This document shows positions 16,453 through 25,618 of a DNA stretch of 64,000 nucleotides, piece by piece (positions within the stretch are counted from its first letter, which is position 1; each line of letters opens with the position of its first letter). Source of the DNA: Rhodosalinus halophilus (GTDB taxonomy: Bacteria > Pseudomonadota > Alphaproteobacteria > Rhodobacterales > Rhodobacteraceae); assembly GCF_003298775.1 (NCBI RefSeq), contig NZ_QNTQ01000016.1:38619-102618 (forward strand), given 5' to 3'. The translations under genes were made by a program, and so were the position numbers. The notes beneath the pieces are model-generated. The model worked only from the letters and a program-made list of their open reading frames with translations, ran no database searches and was not told where the DNA came from.

Positions 16453-18090
16453 ATGTCGGAGCATGGCCGATACGACGCCATCGTCGCCGGCGCGGGCCAC
16501 AATGGCCTGACCGCCGCCTGCTACCTGCAGAAGGCGGGCCTGCGCACGCTGGTCGTCGAGAAGAACGACTGGATCGGCGGCGCCGCGGTCAGCCGGTCGC
16601 TCACGCCTGGATGGACCTACTCCAACTGCTCCTACGTCTGCTCGCTGCTGCGCCGCGAGATCGTGCGCGACCTCGACCTGCCGCGCTTCGGGCTGCAGGT
16701 GATCCCCTACGAAGGCGGCGGCAGCTTCACCCGGGACGGGCGGCACTTCGGCTACTACGCCGACCCTGCGCAACTTCGGCGCGAGCTGCGCCGCCACAGC
16801 CCACGCGACGCCGACGCCTACCAGCGCTACAGCCGGACGATCCTGCGGCAGTGCCGCTTCATCCGACCCTTCCTGCTGCGGCCGGCGCCCGATCCGCTCT
16901 CGGCGCGGCCGCGGGACCTGGGCGAACTGGCCTTCCTGCTCAAGCGGGCGCACGGCCTTGGTTCCCGCGAGCTCGGCGAGACGATCCGCTTCTGGACCGC
17001 CTCGATCGGCGATTTCCTCGACGAGCATTTCGAGAGCGACCTGGTCAAGGCGCATCTCGCCGGCTCGGGCATCATCGGCACGGGACTCGGCGTCTATTCC
17101 CCCGGCACCGCCTATGTCCTGCTGCACCACTACATGGGCGACGTGGACGGCGCGATCGGCGCCTGGGGCTTCGCGCGGGGCGGCATGGGCGCGATCTCGA
17201 ACGCGTTGGCGGCGGCCTTCGAGGAAGCCGGCGGCACGATCCGCACCGGCGCAGGGGTGGAGGAGATCCTCGTCGACGACGGGAAGGTGACCGGCCTCGC
17301 GCTGTCGGACGGGGCGGAGTTCCGCGCGCCCATCGTCGCCTCGAACATGGACGTCAAGCGCACGATCCTGCGCCACACGCCGCGCGCGGCGCTGCCGGAG
17401 GATTACCTGCGCGCGGTCGAGCGATTCAAGATCCGCGGCTCCTCGGCCAAGCTCAACATCGCGCTCGACGGCATGCCGGAGTTTCCCGCGGCGCCGCCGG
17501 GCGCGAGCTTCCTGCGCGGCGATCTGCACTGTTCGGAGTCGCTTCGGGAGCTCGAGCGCGCCTACGACGACTGGAAGCGCGGGCGCTGGTCGGACGAGCC
17601 CTATTTCGACATGCTGATCCCCTCGCAGATCGACCCGACGATGGCGCCGCCGGGCAAGCACATGATGACGGTGTTCATCCAGTATGCGCCCTACGAGCTG
17701 GAGGCGGAGGGCCTGCGCGCGGCCGGGAACTGGACGCCCGAGCGCCGGCAGGCGATGGCCGAAACCGTCCTCGACAAGATCGAGGTCGCCTGCCCCGATA
17801 TCCGTCGCCGCATCCATCACATGGAAATCCGCAGTCCGAAGGAGCTGGAGGACGAGGTGGGGCTCACCGAGGGCAACATCTTCCAGGGCGAGCTGACCTT
17901 CGACCAGCTGCTCTTCAACCGTCCGGTGCCGGGCTATGCGCGCTACGACACGCCGGTGAAGGGGCTCTACATCGTCGGCTCCTCCGCGCATCCCGGCGGC
18001 GGCGTCATGGCCGCGCCGGGCGCGAACGCGGCGCGCGAGATCCTGCATCGCATCGGGCGGGCCGGCAACATGCCGGATCTCGCGGCATGA
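16453..18090 (+). CDS. NAD(P)/FAD-dependent oxidoreductase, phytoene-desaturase-like, copy 1
   Basis: 545 residues. The N-terminal dinucleotide motif AIVAGAGHNGLTAACYL (about 9-25) and a C-terminal YIVGSSAHPGGGVMAAPGANAA block are hallmarks of CrtI/phytoene-desaturase-like oxidoreductases. In this amine context it is not a carotenoid gene: no crt genes are nearby and it is ATGA-coupled to a second paralogue and a GcvT-like gene. GGGGGAGCAAG precedes ATG 16453. It is the first gene of the operon after operator C. It probably oxidises an intermediate of the methylated amine; the reaction is unknown. Confidence 0.83.
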   Translation: MSEHGRYDAIVAGAGHNGLTAACYLQKAGLRTLVVEKNDWIGGAAVSRSLTPGWTYSNCSYVCSLLRREIVRDLDLPRFGLQVIPYEGGGSFTRDGRHFGYYADPAQLRRELRRHSPRDADAYQRYSRTILRQCRFIRPFLLRPAPDPLSARPRDLGELAFLLKRAHGLGSRELGETIRFWTASIGDFLDEHFESDLVKAHLAGSGIIGTGLGVYSPGTAYVLLHHYMGDVDGAIGAWGFARGGMGAISNALAAAFEEAGGTIRTGAGVEEILVDDGKVTGLALSDGAEFRAPIVASNMDVKRTILRHTPRAALPEDYLRAVERFKIRGSSAKLNIALDGMPEFPAAPPGASFLRGDLHCSESLRELERAYDDWKRGRWSDEPYFDMLIPSQIDPTMAPPGKHMMTVFIQYAPYELEAEGLRAAGNWTPERRQAMAETVLDKIEVACPDIRRRIHHMEIRSPKELEDEVGLTEGNIFQGELTFDQLLFNRPVPGYARYDTPVKGLYIVGSSAHPGGGVMAAPGANAAREILHRIGRAGNMPDLAA

Positions 18091-19667
18091 GCGCGCGCTA
18101 CGACGCCGTTGTGGTCGGCGGCGGGCACAACGGCCTCGTCGCCGCCGCGACGCTCGCGCGCGCCGGGCGCCGGGTCTGCGTGCTGGAGCGGGCCGACCGG
18201 CTCGGCGGGATGGCGGCGGGCGGCGCCTTCCCGGACGGAACGCCGATGCCGCGGATCGCGCACCTGCTCTACAATCTTTCGCCGGCCGTGCTGAACGAAC
18301 TCGGGTTCGGCGCGGGCGGGCCGGTGGAGACGCGCGCGCTTCCCACGGTCTGCCTCGATCCGGAGGGGCGGCATGTGGTGGTGCGGGACGGGTCGCCCGT
18401 CTTGGCCGACGGCAGGCCGCACCCGGAGGCCGAGGCCTATCGCAGGCTCGCCGCGCGACTGGTCCGCTTCGGCGGGCTGCTCGCCCGGCTCGCGGACGCC
18501 CCCCCGCCGCAGGTGTCCGAGCGGCTTGCGGATCTGGCCGGGATGCGCCGGCTCGGCCCGCTGGCGGCGCTCGGCTGGGACTTCCGCAAGCTCGGCCGCG
18601 GCGACCGGCGCGAGTTCCTGCGCATCGTGCTGTCGAACGCCCATGACGTGATCCTGGACGAACTCTCCGACGGGCCGCTCGCCGGCAGCCTCGCGGCGGA
18701 TGCGGTGCGCGGCGCCTGGGCCGGGCCGCGCGCGCCCGGCACGGTCTTTTCGCTGATGTATCGCCTGGCGCGCGGCGGCGGCGCGGCGCTGCCGCTGGGG
18801 GGGATGGACGCGGTGATCGCCGCCCTCGCCGACCGCGCCCGGTCGCTGGGCGCCGCGTTGCGCACCGGCGCGGAGGTGACGGAGGTGCGCGTCGAGGGCG
18901 ACCGCGCCTGCGGCGTGCGGCTGGCCGACGGGGAAGAGATCGCGGCCGGGGCCGTGCTGGTGGCGACGGCGCCGGGCGCCGCGATGCGCCTTGCGGGCCC
19001 GGCGCACTACGACATCGAGGCGGTGCGCCGTCTGCGCAACATGCGCGCCAAGGGCACGGCGGCCAAGCTGAACCTGCGGCTCGACGGACTGCCGGAGGTG
19101 CCGGGGCTCGGCCCCGAGCTCCTGGGCGGGCGCCTCCTGCTGGCGCCTTCGGTGGAGCAGGTCGAACGCGCCTTCGACCCGGTGAAATACGGCCGCGTTT
19201 CCGAGGCGCCGGTGATCGAGGCGGTGATCCCTTCGCTCACCGACCCGCAGGCAGCGCCACATGGCGGGCATGTCCTGTCGGCCATCGTGCAGTATGTGCC
19301 GCATGCGCCGGAGGGCGGCTGGACCGGGGCGGCGCGCGACCGGCTCCGCGACGTAGCCCTCGCCGCGCTCGAGACCGCCCTGCCCGGCCTCTCGGCCCGC
19401 GTGACCGCGGCCGAAACCCTGACTCCTTCCGACATCGAGGCCGCGACAGGCGCGCCCGGCGGGCACTGGCACCACGGCGAACTCAGCCTCGACCAGCTTC
19501 TGACGGTGCGGCCGGTCAACGGCATGGCGCGCTACCGCTTCGGGCCGGCGGGCCACTACCTGTGCGGCGCGGGCGCCCATCCGGGCGGCGACGTGATGGG
19601 CGCGCCCGGGCGCAACGCCGCGCGGGTCGCCCTGGCCGACGCGACCGCGGGGGAGGCGGCGGCATGA
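18087..19667 (+). CDS. NAD(P)/FAD-dependent oxidoreductase, phytoene-desaturase-like, copy 2
   Basis: 526 residues. AVVVGGGHNGLVAAATLARAG (8-28, of which the first 20 hold the motif) binds the ADP of FAD, and the C-terminus GAGAHPGGDVMGAPGRNAAR matches copy 1. The start overlaps the copy 1 stop (ATGA), and its own stop overlaps the GcvT-like start the same way. The two copies clearly share a fold but differ widely in sequence, which suggests sequential steps or a heteromer. Function is unknown beyond FAD-dependent oxidation. Confidence 0.83.
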   Translation: MSARYDAVVVGGGHNGLVAAATLARAGRRVCVLERADRLGGMAAGGAFPDGTPMPRIAHLLYNLSPAVLNELGFGAGGPVETRALPTVCLDPEGRHVVVRDGSPVLADGRPHPEAEAYRRLAARLVRFGGLLARLADAPPPQVSERLADLAGMRRLGPLAALGWDFRKLGRGDRREFLRIVLSNAHDVILDELSDGPLAGSLAADAVRGAWAGPRAPGTVFSLMYRLARGGGAALPLGGMDAVIAALADRARSLGAALRTGAEVTEVRVEGDRACGVRLADGEEIAAGAVLVATAPGAAMRLAGPAHYDIEAVRRLRNMRAKGTAAKLNLRLDGLPEVPGLGPELLGGRLLLAPSVEQVERAFDPVKYGRVSEAPVIEAVIPSLTDPQAAPHGGHVLSAIVQYVPHAPEGGWTGAARDRLRDVALAALETALPGLSARVTAAETLTPSDIEAATGAPGGHWHHGELSLDQLLTVRPVNGMARYRFGPAGHYLCGAGAHPGGDVMGAPGRNAARVALADATAGEAAA

Positions 19668-20869
19668 ACGCGCGCGACAGCTTCGCCGGCCGCGCCGCTA
19701 CGCCCGTGCCGCAGGGGCTGATCGACGGCCCCTTTCACCAGCGCCTTGCCGCGCTGAACCACGCGCGGGCCTGGTACGACTGGGCGGGCTACGCCGCGCC
19801 CTCGGTGCTCGACACGGTGGAGTTCGAGTATTTCGCGCTGCGCAACGCGGCCTCGCTCTTCGACATCTCGCCGATGCGCAAGTTCCGCGTCGCCGGGCCG
19901 CAGGCCGAGGCGATGCTGAACCGGATGGTGACGCGGGACGTGGCGCGGCTCGCCCCCGGCCGGGTCGCCTATGTCCTGTGGTGCGACGAAGAGGGGATGG
20001 TGATCGACGACGGCACCCTCTTCCGCTTCGGGCCTGACGACTTTCGCCTCTGCTGCCAGGAGCCGATGTTCGGCTGGCTGGAAGACGCCGCCTGGGGCTT
20101 CGACTGCGCCGTGACGGACGAGACCGACGCGCTGGCGGCGCTCGCCCTTCAGGGCCCGACGTCTCACGCCATCCTCAAGGCCGCGGGGCTCGACCTGGGC
20201 GACCTGCGCCCCTTCGCGCACCGCGAGGTGGCGCCGGGGCTCGCGATCTCGCGGACGGGCTTCACCGGCGATCTGGGCTACGAGTTCTGGGGCGCGTGGG
20301 ACGCCGCGCTGCCGCTCTGGGACCGGCTGTGGGAGGCAGGCCGCGCACATGGCCTGCGCGCGGTGGGCTACGAGGCGGTGAACATCGCGCGGATCGAGGC
20401 CGGCTTTCTGACCGCAGGCGTCGATTTCCAGCCTGTCCACGCAGCCGAGCGCCTGCATCGCGGGCGCACGCCGCGAGAGCTGGGCCTCGAGCGGCTGGTG
20501 GACTTCGGCAAGGGGCATTTCAACGGCCGCCGCGCGCTTCTGGCAGCCGAGAAACGCGGCCCGCGCTCGCGGCTGCTCCGGCTCGATGTCGAGGGACACA
20601 AACCCGCGCAGGGCGCGCTGATCTATCATGGACGGCGCCGCGAGGTCGGGCATGTCACCTCCGGCACCTGGTCGCCCACCGCCAAGCGCAACATCGCGCT
20701 GGCCGAGGTGCGTGCGCCCTGGGGCACGACGAAGTCGGGCGACCTCTGGGCCGAGATCTACACCTGCGAGGAAGGGGTCTGGGAGCGGCGCATGGTCCGT
20801 GCCCGCCCGCAGAGGGCCGCCTTCTACCGCCCGGCCCGCGCCCGCGCGACCCCGCCCGCCGATTTCTGA
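19664..20869 (+). CDS. GcvT-like aminomethyltransferase / THF-dependent demethylase
   Basis: 401 residues, the length of stand-alone GcvT-family proteins. GcvT features include [20 protein letters not shown] (about 58-77), [25 protein letters not shown] and the C-terminal KRNIALAEV barrel. In this family the protein moves a methyl or methylene group from an amine (or DMSP in DmdA) to tetrahydrofolate. Coupled to two flavoproteins, it is the likely C1-acceptor step of the operon. I do not call it gcvT because GcvP and GcvH partners are absent. Confidence 0.85.
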   Translation: MNARDSFAGRAATPVPQGLIDGPFHQRLAALNHARAWYDWAGYAAPSVLDTVEFEYFALRNAASLFDISPMRKFRVAGPQAEAMLNRMVTRDVARLAPGRVAYVLWCDEEGMVIDDGTLFRFGPDDFRLCCQEPMFGWLEDAAWGFDCAVTDETDALAALALQGPTSHAILKAAGLDLGDLRPFAHREVAPGLAISRTGFTGDLGYEFWGAWDAALPLWDRLWEAGRAHGLRAVGYEAVNIARIEAGFLTAGVDFQPVHAAERLHRGRTPRELGLERLVDFGKGHFNGRRALLAAEKRGPRSRLLRLDVEGHKPAQGALIYHGRRREVGHVTSGTWSPTAKRNIALAEVRAPWGTTKSGDLWAEIYTCEEGVWERRMVRARPQRAAFYRPARARATPPADF

Positions 20870-20889
20870 GACCACACGAAGGACGCGCC

Positions 20890-22266
20890 ATGAACGATCC
20901 CCGCCCGCCAAAGACCGCCCGGCCCAACACCCCCGCGCCCGAGGATCTCACGACCTGGGACCGCGATCACCACCTGCACCCCTGGGCCGCGGTCGATCAC
21001 TGGCGCGAGACGGAATACGAGCGCATCGAGCAGGCCGAGGGGATCCACGTCTGGAACGCCGAAGGGCGCCGTCTGATCGACGGGCCGGGCGGCATGTGGT
21101 GCGTCCAGATCGGCTACGGCAACCGCGAGATCGCCGAGGCGATCGCGGAACAGGCGGTGCGGATGCCCTACGCCTCGCCCTGGTCCGGCACCAACGCGCC
21201 CGCGGCGGAGCTCGCGCACCGCATCGCGGAGATGGCGCCGGGCGACCTCAACACGGTGCATTTCACCACCGGCGGCTCCACGGCCGTGGACACCGCCCTG
21301 CGCACCGCGCAGTTCCTCAACAACCAGCTGGGCCGCCCCGAGAAGAAGATCATCCTCGCCCGCGAGAAGGGCTATCACGGCTCCACCTACCTCGCGGCCA
21401 GCGTCACCGGGAAGGAAAGGTTCAGGACGCGCTTCGACCGCGACGCGCGGGTGCACTTCCTGCCCGACGTGAACCCCTATCGCCGCCCCGAAGGCATGAG
21501 CGTCGAGGACTGGTGCGACGCCAAGGTGGCCGACCTGGAAAACGCCATCGCCGAGATCGGCCCGGAGCGCATCGGCGCCTTCATCGCCGAGCCCATACTG
21601 TGCTCGGGCGGCGTGATCGTCCCGCCCGAGGGTTATCACCGCCGCACGCTCGAGATCTGCCGCCGGCACGACATCCTCTATATCTCCGACGAGGTGGTGA
21701 CCGGCTTCGGCCGTCTGGGCCACTGGTTCGCATCGGAAGAGGTCTTCGGCATAAAGCCCGACATCATCACCTGCGCCAAGGGCCTGACCTCGGGTTATCA
21801 GCCGCTGGGCGCCTGCATCCTCTCGGACGAGATCATGGACCGTCTTGCGGCCGCCGGGGACTCGTCGGTCTTCTACAACGGCTACACCTATTCGGGTCAC
21901 CCTGTGGCCTGCGCCGCCGCGCTCAAGAACATCGAGATCATGGAACGCGACCGCATCCTGGAACATGTCCGCGAGGTGTCGCCGCATTTCCACGCGCGCC
22001 TCGCCGAACTGGCTGACCACCCGATCGTGGGCGACGTGCGCGGCATGGGCCTTCTGGGCTGCGTCGAGGCGCGGCTGGGCGCGGGCACGCTGGAGGAGGA
22101 CAGCCGCTTCGGCGAGGAACTCGACGCCGTCTGCGAGGAGATGGGGCTGATCCTGCGCCCCATCTTCAACATGGCCGTCTTCTCGCCCCCGCTCATCATC
22201 AGCAAGGCCCAGATCGACGAGATGTTCGACATCCTCGCCCGCGGCCTCGACCGCGTCGCGGCCTAG
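20890..22266 (+). CDS. Class III (omega) aminotransferase, PLP-dependent
   Basis: 458 residues. The fold-type I signature [15 protein letters not shown] holds Asp267, and the Schiff-base lysine is Lys297 in [14 protein letters not shown]. The N-terminal [10 protein letters not shown] and the overall length match the omega-amino acid:pyruvate or amine:pyruvate group. It probably removes the primary amino group left after demethylation and yields an aldehyde for the dehydrogenases nearby. ATG 20890 lies 20 bp after the GcvT-like gene. Its stop shares a CTAG tetranucleotide with the stop of the convergent methyltransferase. Confidence 0.9.
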   Translation: MNDPRPPKTARPNTPAPEDLTTWDRDHHLHPWAAVDHWRETEYERIEQAEGIHVWNAEGRRLIDGPGGMWCVQIGYGNREIAEAIAEQAVRMPYASPWSGTNAPAAELAHRIAEMAPGDLNTVHFTTGGSTAVDTALRTAQFLNNQLGRPEKKIILAREKGYHGSTYLAASVTGKERFRTRFDRDARVHFLPDVNPYRRPEGMSVEDWCDAKVADLENAIAEIGPERIGAFIAEPILCSGGVIVPPEGYHRRTLEICRRHDILYISDEVVTGFGRLGHWFASEEVFGIKPDIITCAKGLTSGYQPLGACILSDEIMDRLAAAGDSSVFYNGYTYSGHPVACAAALKNIEIMERDRILEHVREVSPHFHARLAELADHPIVGDVRGMGLLGCVEARLGAGTLEEDSRFGEELDAVCEEMGLILRPIFNMAVFSPPLIISKAQIDEMFDILARGLDRVAA

Positions 22267-23039
22267 GCGGGCTTGCGGGCGCGGATGTGATGGGGGCAGT
22301 GCTCGCCGCTTTCCAGAACGCCCACGAGGGCTCTCCAGGTCGCCTCCTGCTGGGCGATGAACCCGGCGCCGTGCTCGCGGTCCAGCCGCGGTCGCTCGGG
22401 GCCCGTCAGCCAGTCGAGTTCCTGCCGGCTCACCTCGGCATACCAGGGGTTGCGGTCGGTCAGGCCGATCTCGGTGAACCCGGCCCCCTCGAGCGAGGCG
22501 CGATAGGCCCGCGGCGAGGCCATGGCGAAATCCAGATCCTCCTGCGCGATGTAGTGCTGCATCGCTTCGGACGGCGGGCCGTCGTGCGAGATGAGCCAGT
22601 CCGAGGCGGCGAACCAGCCGCCGGGGCGGAGCACGCGGAAGACCTCGGCGCCGAGGAAATCCTTGTCGGGGATGTGAATGATCGAGTCCTTGGAAAAGAC
22701 CACGTCGAAGCTGCCCGGCCCGAAGGGCAGCGGGCCCGGCGCGACCTGCCGGATCTCGACCCGGTCCCCGAGCCCCGCCTCCTCCACCCGACGCCGCGCG
22801 GCGGCGCAGACCGGCCCCTCGACGTCGATGCCCGTCACGCGCCCGGCCCCGTAGTCGCGCGCGAGCGCCACGGTGATCGCGCCCGAGCCGCAGCCGATGT
22901 CGAGCACGTGCCGGCCGGTCAGGTCGAGCCCCTCCAGCACGCGCGCCACCTCCTCCGGGCCGCCGGGCGAGAGGAACCCCTCGCCCCAGATATCCTCGAG
23001 AAAGGCGATATGCGCGTCGTCGTAGAGGATCTCGGACAT
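22263..23039 (-). CDS. SAM-dependent methyltransferase, class I
   Basis: 258 residues. SAM motif I is [15 protein letters not shown] (about 45-59), an acidic residue follows in TGIDVEG, and post-motif residues [11 protein letters not shown] and LRPGGWF are present. The sequence resembles small-molecule N-methyltransferases such as phosphoethanolamine or sarcosine/dimethylglycine methyltransferases, but a substrate cannot be assigned. It is divergent from the FAD/GcvT dehydrogenase copy 2 with 98 bp between. A methyltransferase inside a demethylation cluster is unexpected and may recycle an intermediate. Confidence 0.84.
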   Translation of the reverse strand: MSEILYDDAHIAFLEDIWGEGFLSPGGPEEVARVLEGLDLTGRHVLDIGCGSGAITVALARDYGAGRVTGIDVEGPVCAAARRRVEEAGLGDRVEIRQVAPGPLPFGPGSFDVVFSKDSIIHIPDKDFLGAEVFRVLRPGGWFAASDWLISHDGPPSEAMQHYIAQEDLDFAMASPRAYRASLEGAGFTEIGLTDRNPWYAEVSRQELDWLTGPERPRLDREHGAGFIAQQEATWRALVGVLESGEHCPHHIRARKPA

Positions 23040-23137
23040 GCTTTGCTCCCTGTCGATTACTCCGGGGAAGCTTCCATCGGGCAGGCGGAATATTCAAGCC
23101 GGCCGGCGCGCGGAACGGCGACACAGGGGAGGATGCG

Positions 23138-25582
23138 ATGAGCGATGTGCCGGATCGGGCGCGCGTGGTGATCGTGGGCGGCGGCGTGGTGGGCTGCTCG
23201 GTCGCCTATCACCTGGCGAAGCTCGGCTGGACCGACGTGCTGCTGCTGGAGCGCAAGCGGCTGACCTCGGGCACGACATGGCACGCGGCCGGATTGATCG
23301 GGCAGCTTCGCGCCACGGCCAATCTCACCAGGCTCGCGAAATACACCACCGATCTCTACACCTCTCTGGAGGAGGAGACCGGCATCTCGACCGGCTTTCG
23401 CCAGTGCGGCTCGATCTCGGTCGCGCTCACGGAGGAGCGGCGCGAGGAACTGCTGCGCAGCGCCGCGATGGCGCGCTCCTTCGGCGTTCCGGTCGAGGAG
23501 CTCTCGCCGGCAGAGATCGCGGCGCGCTACGCGCCGCTGAACGTCGAGGGCGTCACCGGCGGCGTCTTCCTGCCCTCCGACGGACAGGGCGACCCCGCCA
23601 ACATCGCGCTCGCGCTGGCGAAGGGCGCGCGGATGCGGGGCGCCACGATCCGCGAGGGCGTGAAGGTGATGGGCGTCGCCCGCGCGGGGCGGCGCGTCAT
23701 GGCCGTGCACTGGCAGGACGAAAGCGGCGCCACCGGCCGGATCGCCTGTGACGAGGTGGTGAACTGCGCCGGCATGTGGGGGCGCGAGGTGGGGCGCATG
23801 ATGGGCACCGTCGTGCCGCTGCAGGCCTGCGAGCATTTCTACATCGTCAGCGAGCCGATCGCCGGGCTGGGCGAGATGCCGGTGCTGCGCGTGCCCGACG
23901 AATGCGCCTACTACAAGGAGGACGCGGGCAAGATGATGCTGGGCGCCTTCGAGCCCCGCGCGAAGCCCTGGGGCATGGACGGAATCCCCGAGAGTTTCGA
24001 GTTCGACCAGCTGCCCGAGGATTTCGACCATTTCGAGCCGATCCTGGAGGCCGCGGTGCAGCGGATGCCCATGCTGGCCGAGGCGGGCATCCACACCTTC
24101 TTCAACGGCCCCGAAAGCTTCACGCCGGACGACGCCTATCTGCTCGGCCTGGCGCCCGAGATGGACAACGTCTGGGTCGCGGCGGGCTTCAACTCCATCG
24201 GCATCCAGTCGGCGGGCGGCGCCGGCATGGCGCTGGCGCAATGGATGCAGGACGGCGAAAAGCCCTTCGACCTGGGCGACGTGGACATCGCGCGGATGCA
24301 GCCCTTCCAGGGCAACCGGCAGTATCTCCACGACCGCGCGACCGAGGTGCTGGGCCTGCTCTACGCCGATCACTTCCCCTATCGGCAGAAGGCCACCGCC
24401 CGCGGCATCCGCCGCAGCCCGGTGCACCACCTGCTTGTCGAGCGGGGCGCGGTGATGGGCGAGGCGGCGGGTTGGGAGCGCGCCAATTGGTTCGCGGCTT
24501 CGGGGCAGGAACGCGCCTATCGCTATTCCTGGGGCCGGCAGAACTGGTTCGACAACGCCGCGGCAGAGCACCGCGCGCTCCGCGCCGGCGTGGGGCTCTA
24601 CGACATGTCCTCCTTCGGCAAGATCCGGGTCGAGGGGCCGGACGCCGAGGCCTTTCTCAACCATGTCTGCGGCGCGGACCTCTCGGTGCCGCCGGGACGG
24701 GTCGTCTATACCCAGATGCTCAACGACCGCGGCGGGATCGAGGCCGACGTGACCGTCACGCGCCTGAGCGAGACCGCCTACCTGATGGTCACCCCCGCGG
24801 CGACGCGGCGGGCCGACCAGACCTGGCTCGAGCGGCACAGGGGCAACCGCGCCGTGGTGGTGACCGACGTGACCGCGGCCGAGGCCGTCTTCGCCGTGAT
24901 GGGACCGCAGGCGCGCGACCTCATGGCACGGGTCAGCCCGGACGATTTCTCCGACGCCGTGCATCCCTTCGGCCAGGCCCGCGAGATCGAGATCGGCATG
25001 GGCCTCGCCCGGGCGCACCGCCTCTCCTACGTGGGCGAGCTGGGCTGGGAGATCTACGTCTCCGCCGACATGGCCGCCCATGTCTTCGAGAGGCTGCTGG
25101 AGGCGGGCGCGGAGGTAGGGCTGAAACTCTGCGGCCTGCACGCGATGGACAGCTGCCGGATCGAGAAGGCGTTCCGCCACTTCGGCCACGACATCACCTG
25201 CGAGGATCACGTGATCGACGCGGGCCTGGGCTTCGCGGTCAGGACCGACAAGCCCGGTTTCATCGGCCGCGACGCGGTGCTCGAGCGGCGCGAGACGGGG
25301 CCGCAGCGGCGGCTGGTGCAGTTCCTGCTCACCGATCCCGAGCCGCTGCTCTACCACAACGAACCCGTGCTGCGCGACGGCGAGATCGTGGGGCATCTGA
25401 CCTCGGGCGCCTACGGCCACCACCTCGGCGGCGCGGTGGGGCTGGGCTACGTCCCCTGCCCCGGCGAGACTGCCGCGCAGGTGCTGGCCTCCGCCTACGA
25501 GATCGACGTGGCCGGCACGCGCGTGCCCGCCACCGCCGCGCTGCGCCCGCTCCACGACCCCGGGGGCGCGCGCATGAAATGA
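23138..25582 (+). CDS. FAD-dependent dehydrogenase with GcvT domain (dimethylglycine/sarcosine dehydrogenase type), copy 2
   Basis: 814 residues, close in length and layout to copy 1 at 3715. FAD motif VIVGGGVVG (11-19) and SGTTWHAAG with His49 for covalent FAD lie at the same positions. The GcvT domain spans about 430-814 (AVMGPQARDLM, MDSCRIEKAFRHFGHD). GGGGAGG precedes ATG 23138. It lies 36 bp before an aldehyde dehydrogenase, so the pair is probably cotranscribed. It may handle a second demethylation step or a different N-methyl substrate. No copy of the BetI-type site is visible in its 98-bp upstream gap. Confidence 0.88.
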   Translation: MSDVPDRARVVIVGGGVVGCSVAYHLAKLGWTDVLLLERKRLTSGTTWHAAGLIGQLRATANLTRLAKYTTDLYTSLEEETGISTGFRQCGSISVALTEERREELLRSAAMARSFGVPVEELSPAEIAARYAPLNVEGVTGGVFLPSDGQGDPANIALALAKGARMRGATIREGVKVMGVARAGRRVMAVHWQDESGATGRIACDEVVNCAGMWGREVGRMMGTVVPLQACEHFYIVSEPIAGLGEMPVLRVPDECAYYKEDAGKMMLGAFEPRAKPWGMDGIPESFEFDQLPEDFDHFEPILEAAVQRMPMLAEAGIHTFFNGPESFTPDDAYLLGLAPEMDNVWVAAGFNSIGIQSAGGAGMALAQWMQDGEKPFDLGDVDIARMQPFQGNRQYLHDRATEVLGLLYADHFPYRQKATARGIRRSPVHHLLVERGAVMGEAAGWERANWFAASGQERAYRYSWGRQNWFDNAAAEHRALRAGVGLYDMSSFGKIRVEGPDAEAFLNHVCGADLSVPPGRVVYTQMLNDRGGIEADVTVTRLSETAYLMVTPAATRRADQTWLERHRGNRAVVVTDVTAAEAVFAVMGPQARDLMARVSPDDFSDAVHPFGQAREIEIGMGLARAHRLSYVGELGWEIYVSADMAAHVFERLLEAGAEVGLKLCGLHAMDSCRIEKAFRHFGHDITCEDHVIDAGLGFAVRTDKPGFIGRDAVLERRETGPQRRLVQFLLTDPEPLLYHNEPVLRDGEIVGHLTSGAYGHHLGGAVGLGYVPCPGETAAQVLASAYEIDVAGTRVPATAALRPLHDPGGARMK

Positions 25583-25618
25583 GACAGGCCCGCAGAGGCC
25601 GCGACAGGGAGAAACGCC

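Noticed and set aside
16167..19667. A long plus-strand frame starting inside the tetR gene
   Set aside because: Its first part is antisense to the BetI-like gene and the middle is an out-of-frame reading of the first flavoprotein; only the part from 18087 is a real gene.
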